A stretch of 64,000 nt of DNA from Hsuehochloa calcarea (lineage: Eukaryota; Streptophyta; Magnoliopsida; Poales; Poaceae): contig CM070594.1 of NCBI GenBank assembly GCA_036346395.1, positions 15,595,385 through 15,659,384 of the forward strand, given 5' to 3'. Within the stretch, counting starts at the first letter, position 1, and every line of letters begins with the position of its first letter. Position numbers and translations under genes: made by a program. The notes under the pieces were generated by a model that worked only from the letters and a program-made list of their open reading frames with translations, had not been told where the DNA came from and did no database searches. This document shows, one piece after another, positions 57,070 through 64,000 of this stretch.

Positions 57070-58017
57070 TGCTAGATATATGAGCACTTTTGTGATTATT
57101 ATAATTCCTAAAACAATAATTGAATCGACAACAATATATATACTAGGCATATTTGAGGCTACGAACAATAACATGATCAACTCAAATATATCTATCTCAT
57201 ATATATGCATTAACAAGGCAAAACTTAGAACAAAAATGTTACTAATAGAAGTAGGCATCAACATCATTACATAACATATATCTAGGAAACAAGGCCTAGC
57301 CATATCAAATGATATCGCCGCGACTTACAGAGAATCGCTTCGACGAAGGTCGTGGTAGAGTCTAATACGAAGAAGACGACACACAAAGGATGATGTAGAA
57401 GGAGGAAGCCGTGAGCAGTCGCGCGAATGCTTTCCAAAAACCTCATTGACCCCAACCCGTGCAGGGTCAGGAGGGACGTCGGCTTCGAAGACACTGTTGT
57501 CCTCACGTCGGTGCAAGCCGACGAAGAGATGGAGTAGCCGAGGTTACACAATACAGATGAACATGGCTCTCTCTCCCTCTCTCTCTGGATGAAGCTAATT
57601 TCTTTTTAGATAAAAAAACCCATTTATGAAAAGAGAGATCTCCTTTATACAGAGTCCGCCTCAGCAAAAAAAAACTACCGCCATTATGTCATTAGAAACT
57701 ACCTCCATTATGTCATTAGAAACTGCCGTCGTAACACTATTTTTAAAACGTGGTTAATGCATTCCATGAAAGCCAATTGAAACAGTGTAATCAGTATACA
57801 TGGATAAAGAAGCTGCAGCTCCACAACCAACCTGACATGAAATCGCTGGACCATTCACGTACACGTCACGGGGGGCTATGGTGTGGCGAGGCGAGCGAGC
57901 GCATGTGTTCTTTTTTTTTCTTGCTTCAACTAGCTAAGACCAACTACACTTTTTATATTGATTTTCTCCCACTTAAACTAGCAATATAGTACTAAATTTC
58001 GCACCATAAATGAGTGA
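57070..58017 (-). repeat. 5' LTR of the split copia element, truncated
   Basis: Matches 38922-39850 closely but stops near 58017, where the sequence turns to unrelated DNA. It contains a small tandem duplication of the CATTATGTCATTAGAAACT phrase near 57680-57725, absent from the other LTR. Confidence 0.85.
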
Positions 58018-58429
58018 TCCAGTCACAAGTTGGCGTCACACATTCCACTGGCACCGTAGGCAGCCAAAACATGGGCTGTGTTATTACATGGACAAGGACA
58101 AAAGCTAACGCTGAAAATCGTACAAGGACAAAAGGGGTTCCGAGTAAAAGATTGTATTCGATAATTCATCACTCTATGTTTTATTGACGTGTAACTTTAG
58201 AATCAACATGTCAGTGAAATATAGAATAATAAATCATCAAATATCATGATAAGCCTACTTTTTTTATCTCTGAAGATAGCTTCATATGTTGAGAAATCGT
58301 ACAACTTAGGTCGCTGTTACCCGTTACGGCTTGTTTTAGGACCGAGGAACCCATCTCCAGCCTCGCCAGGTTGAATCCCGGATTGGTAATCTCCTTGATT
58401 GCTTCAAGTTCAACAGCAACACCTCAAAA

Positions 58430-59210
58430 TTATCCACCGTGAGTTGAATTTTTGGCCGAAAAGATCACTTTTCACTACGTATTTGAAGTAATAGCGGGAC
58501 ATAATTTTTTTAGCAAAATAGTCTCCCGTGGTACGGTTGTATTTGCAGAAATAGTAGGTCATAATTTTTTTTTACAAAAATAACCCACTGTCGCACGGCG
58601 GCAAGGCATCCCTGGCCGCCACGTCGCCCGCTGCGGCACGGTGGTGTTACCTTATGGCCACCACACGGTGAGTTTTTTTATTTTAAAAATCTATTGGTGA
58701 GTTATTTTATTTTTTTTTAAAAAAATTGCCGATATACTTTTTATATGAATTTTTAAATATAGTAAATGAGCTCCAAAAATTATATTTTTTTGTAGAACCT
58801 CCTGACACAGTGTAATTGCTTGTGTAATTTTTTTTTTAATTTTTATCCATTCTGAGTTTTTCTTGAAAATTCCTTTAAGTATACTGTTTGTAGGAATTTT
58901 TTTAATATAAAAAATAAAATCCAAACATTATGATTTTTTTAAAGCTCCTTACACAATGGACTTGATTGTGTAATATTTTTTAGAATTTCATATATTCTGA
59001 AAATATCTTAAAAATTAGGGTTTTAGGTTTCAAAAATTAAGACTTCATGGTTTTTTATTTTAAACAAAACTCACCGATGGTTTTAAAAAAACTTACTGTG
59101 CGACAGCGGGCGACGTTACCAAAAATATATATTACAATCTGCTGTTTCTGCAAATATGAAGTAAAAAAAATTACCATTTCGGCCGAAAATTACTGTGAAT
59201 TAGGCCTCGC
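58430..59210. mobile_element. Foldback element or diverged inverted-repeat transposon
   Basis: The left end has ATTTTTGGCCGAAAAG, then TTTGCAGAAATAGTAGG, a GTCGCCCGCTG phrase and GGTGAGTTTTTTTA. The right end carries the reverse complements of the same series in mirrored order (near 59190, 59145, 59105 and 59070). Arms are roughly 200 bp and imperfect; the centre is AT-rich. No coding capacity. Confidence 0.55.
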
Positions 59211-59430
59211 CAGGCATTAGAGAACTATACAAAACAACAACTTTTAGCTTCATTCCCCCTCTGATTTCAGAACCTGGTTTGGGCATTCCTCTCGGGCGTT
59301 GGCCTCTTGGGCCGTTTCCCCCCAATATCAGGCCCGCAACACGGACCCCCGGCGCCGTGATTGAAGTAGCCACCCGACAGCGAGGCGTCGCGACTCGCGC
59401 ATCTATCCCTCCCAGACGCGAGAGCCGTCG

Positions 59431-59438
59431 AAACCCTA
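59431..59438 (+). promoter_or_regulatory. Telo-box in the UBA2 leader
   Basis: AAACCCTA, 43 bases before the start codon. Matches the telo-box found before SF3A1. Confidence 0.55.
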
Positions 59439-59480
59439 GACCAGCCTAGCCGCCAAGCCCCACCCAGCCTCGCCGTCGCC

Positions 59481-60890
59481 ATGGGCAAGAAGCGGAAGCT
59501 CGGCTCCAGGGCCCCTGCGGCCGTTAAGTCCTCCGCCACCGCTAAGGCTGCGGCGGCCCCTTCCTCTCAGCCTGTAACCGTAGCCGAGGTCCCCGTCCCC
59601 TCTCCCCGAACCCTAACACGGAACAGCGCCGCCGCGGCCGAGGGCGCGGAGGAGCAGCGGTTCCAGGAGGAGAGCGAGGAGGAGGTGGGGGAGGAGGAGT
59701 ACGGGGAGGAGGAGTACGCGGAGGAGGAGGACGAGCGCGAGAGCGAACCCGCCTTGATCCAGGCGCTGCTGGAGTCGTTCCCCAAGGACCAGCTCGTGGA
59801 GCTGCTCCGTGACGCCGCCGTCGGCCACGGCGACGTGCTGGAGGCCGTCCACCGCGCGGCCGACGCGGACCCGGCCCAGCGGAAGATCTTTGTCCACGGC
59901 CTCGGCTGGGACGCCACCGCGGACACCCTCACCGAGGCGTTCAGTCCCTACGGCGAGATCGAGGACCTCAAGGTCGTCTCCGACCGCGCGACGGGCAAGT
60001 GCAAGGGCTACGGATTCATCCTCTTCCGTCGCCGCTCCGGCGCCCGCGCCGCGCTCCAAGAGCCCCAGAAGAAGATCGGCAACCGCACCACCGCCTGCCA
60101 GCTCGCCTCTGTTGGCCCTGTCCCACCTGGCGGTGCGGCAAACAACCCTGCGCCAGCTCCAGCTCCAGCTGCAGCGACGTTGATACTGCCGCCAGTGTCG
60201 GAGTACACGCAGCGGAAGATTTTTGTCAGCAATGTTGGTGCGGATATCAACCCGCAGAAACTGCTTCAGTTATTTTCAAAGTATGGTGAGATTGAGGAGG
60301 GCCCGCTTGGGCTAGACAAGGTCACTGGGAAGCCCAAGGGTTTTGCGCTATTTGTCTACAAGACCCTCGAGAGTGCAAAGAAGGCGCTCGAGGAGCCACA
60401 CAAGCAATTTGAGGGAGTTATGCTGCACTGCCAGAAGGCGATTGATGGACCGAAACCCAACAAAGGAGGAGGACTTGGAGACTTTTATGGTGCTGGCGCT
60501 TCAAGTGGGAGGAAAGGGGCTGCTGGTTATGGAGCTAGTAGCCATTCTCTGCCCGGTAGTGCTGGTCTTGGTGTTGGTCATGTGATGACACCTCCGCCAT
60601 CCAGTTTGGCTTCACTGCCTGGAGGTGTAGCTGGTGGCCCAGGGCTGAATCCTGCACTAGGGCAGGCATTGACAGCTTTCCTTGCCACTCAAGGGGCAGG
60701 CTTGGGTATGAACAGCATCCTGGGAGTTGGTGGCAATGGTTCTGGGGTGCCCAACCAAGGCGCTTCTGGAGCACTGGGTGGTAGTGGTGTGCCTGGGATG
60801 CCAGGGGGTTATTTGGGTGGCTATGGTGGTGGTGGTGGGTATGGTGGTGCACCGCCAGGAGGTCCGGGAAGAAATTACATGGGTCATTAG
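59481..60890 (+). CDS. UBA2: UBP1-associated protein 2 (UBA2-type) RNA-binding protein
   Basis: Nuclear hnRNP-like protein that binds U-rich 3' UTRs and is thought to stabilise mRNA. A single intact 469-codon exon, length normal for the family. Order: basic start GKKRKLGSR (possible nuclear signal), Ala-rich part, acidic Glu-rich stretch (about residues 54-90), helix with ALLESFPKDQLVELL, RRM1 (about 133-210; RNP2 KIFVHGLG, RNP1 KGYGFILF), Pro/Ala linker, RRM2 (about 244-322; RNP2 KIFVSNVG, RNP1 KGFALFVY), and a Gly-rich tail ending GGPGRNYMGH. GC is very high at the 5' end and falls along the gene, a grass trait. The ATG has a good context (GCCATGG). The stop codon TAG is directly followed by GTAAGA, so a 3' UTR intron may start at 60891. 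Alternative splicing in the 3' part is known for UBA2 genes. Confidence 0.93.
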   Translation: MGKKRKLGSRAPAAVKSSATAKAAAAPSSQPVTVAEVPVPSPRTLTRNSAAAAEGAEEQRFQEESEEEVGEEEYGEEEYAEEEDERESEPALIQALLESFPKDQLVELLRDAAVGHGDVLEAVHRAADADPAQRKIFVHGLGWDATADTLTEAFSPYGEIEDLKVVSDRATGKCKGYGFILFRRRSGARAALQEPQKKIGNRTTACQLASVGPVPPGGAANNPAPAPAPAAATLILPPVSEYTQRKIFVSNVGADINPQKLLQLFSKYGEIEEGPLGLDKVTGKPKGFALFVYKTLESAKKALEEPHKQFEGVMLHCQKAIDGPKPNKGGGLGDFYGAGASSGRKGAAGYGASSHSLPGSAGLGVGHVMTPPPSSLASLPGGVAGGPGLNPALGQALTAFLATQGAGLGMNSILGVGGNGSGVPNQGASGALGGSGVPGMPGGYLGGYGGGGGYGGAPPGGPGRNYMGH

Positions 60891-63800
60891 GTAAGATTTG
60901 GTAGGTGGATGTGCCCTAACTGTAGGAAGCTACAAATAGTTCTGATGTCTGTTTCAAGTAGATAAATTAGTCTTGCGGTTTTTACTTTATTCGTTAAAAA
61001 AATAGCTTTGCTTTTACGCAGATATTAGTCTTGCAATATTGTTCTTCCCTTTTTTGCTATGCTTCTTTAAACTATGCTTCTTTAAACTCATTTTGCATTT
61101 GCATAAGCTAAGATATTCTTTATGTTATGATGGTTTTAAGTTTTAGATGTTATGCGTTCATAGTGAAATTTAGGATATACCTGAATGCATTTCATCAAAT
61201 TTCTTGTATGTTACTATGGTCCATATAAGGCGATCTAAACTCATAAAAATTCAGAAAGTCAATGCCTTCTTTTAGCTGTTTGAAACTGTAGGCATGTTAA
61301 GGTCAGAGGAATGAATTCTTCGATTGTGAGAGAAATTATTAGTGTTAGGGAAGGTCCTTTCTATAATTGTATTACACGTGCTGCATTAGGGCTAGCTGAG
61401 CTAAGATTGATGGAGGTTGAGATCCAAGAAATAAAGCTGCAGACAAATCTTGGTAGGAAATATGAATAGATCATTGCAGCTAGAGAAGGTCTTGATTGTC
61501 CGGGCTTTTGTAGTTCCATGACACTTGATTTCTTTTTGTATGTTTTATTTTATTTATACCTTACTCGGGATTTCGCCACAAGACTCCTAGCTATGGGCGC
61601 ATGATTTCCTTATTCGGTTGTAATCGTTTGCAAGTAAAAAAAAATTGGTTCATGACAGGCCTTACCATTTTCATCATGTTACTTACTTTTGCTCGCAACA
61701 TTGTTTTACATGCATATACAGTTTGCCTGTACGCAGCTTGTAAGTTGTAACATACTAGTGCTTCCCTAACCTTTTTCATGTTACTTGTTTTAATTACTAC
61801 TACAAACCCCAAACAACAAATTATGCCTTTATTTCAACAGGTCTTTTTTGCAGCATTTTAAAATACTATTTTTTTGGAGAACCATTTCACTTATTTTTTA
61901 TTCATCTTGCTATTTGACAGGGTGCTTATAACTATTTTTACTGTGGCCAGATGATTCTACGTGTTCCTGCTTCGCACTTATAAACTTGCTGTTTTAAGCT
62001 GTTTCTGTCAACTCAATTACTCAAGCGATCAAAGTTTTCATAAGAACTTTGATTTCCTCAATCCTATCTTTTCAAAATTAAGCAGCGGCTTTGTACAACT
62101 ATTTAGTTTTTCTAAAGGCCATCTGGTGGCTTGTGATTCTATTGTAAAAGACTTTGTGTGGATTTAAAGCACCGCGTAGTTTTTACTACGGTACTGTTTT
62201 CGCATGTTTTATGTATGGGAATCTTTCTGTGGTTATTTTTGGCATATTTGTTGAAACCTAATTTGTATTCTGCTTTCACAAATGCCATCTTAGTTACTGT
62301 CCTAATTTGCCTGTCATGCAGATCTGTTTCTAAACAAAAGTTGAATATTACATTTGTCTATAAAGTAATCATTTGTTTTCTTTTGCTCAGTTTTTCATTA
62401 TTGTGCAATAAAGTTGGTTATAGAGAATCTTTGCCAGTTCTAGGAAATATTTCTGTTATGATTTTAACAGAGAGGCTATTGCAATACCAACGACGTCTTT
62501 GTCATTTCGTTGCTTAGTCTTAGTTTAGCTGTACTGGCGGCACTGCGTAAATATAACTCCTGCCAATGAATATGATGCCATGTATGTAATCTTGTGAGAT
62601 ATTATCTGTAATATGTTCTAACTTTTATAAAATTTAGCAAATAGTATAGTTTTAGAAAATATTTTTTTATTTGTCTGCAACTTTGTCCACCATTTCCCCC
62701 ACCCCCTATGTTTTTGGATTCATATATCACGACGGCCGCACTGCTTGATGTGTCTTTCTCAGAATTTATTCACAATGCTTTCTATTTAATTGTGTTGGTG
62801 TTTCTTCCGGAGTACATAGCCTTATGAAATTCAATTTGTTGTTTTGCTTGGAGGCAACCGCTTTGTTAGTGAAATTAGTCTTAAGTCTAAACTCTTAATC
62901 AGCAGTCCTTTTTTTTCAAGAGTTTTTTTCTTCTTATTGCTGTAGAACCTAAAAATCTCCAAGATTTGTGGTAGATCACTGTTAAACAGAGCTTGATAGT
63001 TTATTTTCTCAACTGTGGTACAATTTTATGTTTAACCTGACAATACAACTACTGATGATGGTTGTATGAGTATATGACATTTGGCTTTGTAGGGACCATT
63101 TAGTGCATTTCAAGCAAAGCAAACCCCTTGTCTGTTAAGCATTGCATTGCTCTTAGAAGCAAAGGGAAATTGCCACATTCCTTTGCATGGCCACACCAGA
63201 ATGTCACTGAGGCTATGTCATACTCCACTACTAGAAATCCACACTTCCCCTACCGTTTTTGGAACTAGGGAAAATGGGGATGTGGTGCTCCTTTACCCTC
63301 TTTTAGGCCTTGTTTGGGAAGCCTAAATCCTCACCCATCCACAGGGATGGGCGGGAATTTGGTCTAGCCAAATAAGCCCTAAGAATATCATAATCATGTA
63401 AATAGCCAGTATTCACAAGGTGTATCTATTGTATTATCTGAGAGCTATTATATTATCCAAGTGCACTTCGCAAATTGTTTGTGTGGAGTTTGGTTCTTTA
63501 TTTTGAACTACGGGAACTAGTGGTTTTTATTGCCTGCATGAAAACTTGTGAATATTTAAGTTTTACATGGTCGACCTAGGAATCTATGATTCCCTGACAT
63601 GCTGATTTTACTTGAGCTTTGATTCGAATGGTTTAACTATGTTGCCCTCAGGGGTATAGATTTTGTCATGCAGTTTCATATTATGTTTGCTCGAATGCTG
63701 GTTCGCCAGATGATGTACGAGCGACCTTGCAATTTTGCCACGGAATGGTCAAATGGTGCATGAAGCGGCGGTAAGCTGTTCAATTCATCAACCACATGAT

Positions 63801-64000
63801 AACCGCCAGAAAAGAATGAGCTTCGAAGAAACCAATCGGAAAGGCGCTGGCCCACAGGAGATGGAACGTGAATGGGTGGAAGGTGAGGCGATTGCTGTTG
63901 TTTTGACACAAATCACGGGACATTGCTTCAGCTCAGCTCGGAAGCAACAGCCGCAACGCTGTACTTACGGTTGATGTCGAGATGAAACCACACGATACGG
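60891..64000. other. UBA2 3' region (probable UTR introns) and intergenic DNA
   Basis: AT-rich, no coding frame with motifs. It starts with a strong donor (GTAAGA) just after the stop. Candidate acceptors with pyrimidine tracts lie near 61851 (TTTCAACAG) and 61863 (TTTTTTGCAG). A small DNA-transposon remnant is at 63305-63382. The frames at 62158-62517 and 63676-63974 look accidental. Confidence 0.45.
63305..63382. mobile_element. Very short MITE or end remnant with TIR-like ends
   Basis: The left end GGCCTTGTTTGG and the right end CCAAATAAGCCC form an imperfect inverted repeat (rc of the right end is GGGCTTATTTGG), with TTA before and TAA after. About 78 bp. Ends of this type are common in hAT and Harbinger-like MITEs of grasses. 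Confidence 0.45.

Larger units (their letters stand above)
38922..58017 (-). mobile_element. Ty1/copia retrotransposon, minus orientation, split by nested gypsy sequences
   Basis: LTRs at 38922-39953 (3') and 57070 to about 58017 (5', truncated). Gag and the first half of pol lie at 57042-54613, the rest of RT and RNase H at 41749-40514. Coding stops in mid-RT at 54613 and resumes at 41749, so 41750-54612 is a later insertion. Without it the element is about 6.2 kb. The 5' LTR lacks about its first 60-100 bases (the part matching the TGTTGGAGTTTTTGGC start of the other LTR), so no target duplication can be checked. Confidence 0.87.
58018..59480. other. Intergenic with a foldback repeat, UBA2 promoter at the right end
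   Basis: 58430-59210 is an imperfect long inverted repeat (separate entry). 59217-59480 is the likely promoter and leader of UBA2, becoming GC-rich from 59280. A TATA-like CTATACAAAA is near 59225. Confidence 0.5.

Noticed and set aside
59567..60852. Minus-strand frames opposite UBA2 (up to 148 codons)
   Set aside because: Mirror images of the acidic, Gly-rich and RRM coding sequence; low-complexity products only.
62158..62517. 119-codon hydrophobic frame in the UBA2 3' region
   Set aside because: AT-rich sequence naturally gives Phe/Leu/Ile-rich frames; no conserved block and no promoter seen.
63676..63974. Frames at the window end considered as a new gene or last UBA2 exon
   Set aside because: Both strands are open and short; a UTR exon is possible but there is no coding evidence.

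Overview
This is plant nuclear DNA, almost certainly from a grass and probably a rice relative (Oryza type). The reasons are a GC-rich 5' to AT-rich 3' gradient in the genes, GT-AG introns, telo-box motifs in 5' leaders, a Stowaway-like MITE, a microsatellite-targeting MITE of the Micron kind, and very large Ty1/copia and Ty3/gypsy elements nested in one another. The species call is an inference; no organellar, bacterial or viral genome features were seen.

Layout. Positions 1-14950 are the 3' end of a Tat-type Ty3/gypsy element (remains of an antisense gene, palindromic repeats, 3' LTR), split by a complete 11.4-kb SIRE/Opie-type copia element at 1092-12502 with target duplication ACCTC. Positions 14951-21028 are gene-poor, with one small GC-rich reading frame near 18.0 kb and a MITE at 19.5 kb. 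SF3A1, a splicing factor subunit, lies on the minus strand at 21029-23521. A MITE sits inside a (TA)n tract near 24.3 kb. A seven-exon TRAX (translin-associated factor X) gene lies at 25878-30088 with a solo LTR in its last intron. A 6.8-kb copia element in minus orientation occupies 31172-37967 (target duplication GAAGC). From 38922 to 58017 there is a three-level nest: a minus-strand copia element holds a large gypsy-type solo LTR, which holds a complete 9.56-kb gypsy chromovirus (44604-54166, target duplication TATAC). A foldback repeat at about 58.4-59.2 kb precedes an intact UBA2-type RNA-binding protein gene at 59481-60890, followed by a long AT-rich 3' region.

Three host genes are recognisable and all act in RNA metabolism: SF3A1 in the U2 snRNP, TRAX with translin in RNA cleavage, and UBA2 in binding U-rich mRNA. 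They are not an operon; I read their proximity as coincidence. UBA2 is intact. SF3A1 has about six frame changes and TRAX exactly one missing base. All transposon polyproteins are broken. Differences between paired LTRs, like the SF3A1 breaks, concentrate in GC-rich stretches while AT-rich stretches agree closely, so part of the damage may be base-calling or assembly error rather than biology.

I did not find a convincing new multi-gene system. The most unusual structures are an array of palindromes with co-varying arms in the Tat element (868-948 and 14265-14437) and eleven CGG-N5-CCG motifs in the SIRE LTR, with four more inside the same element.
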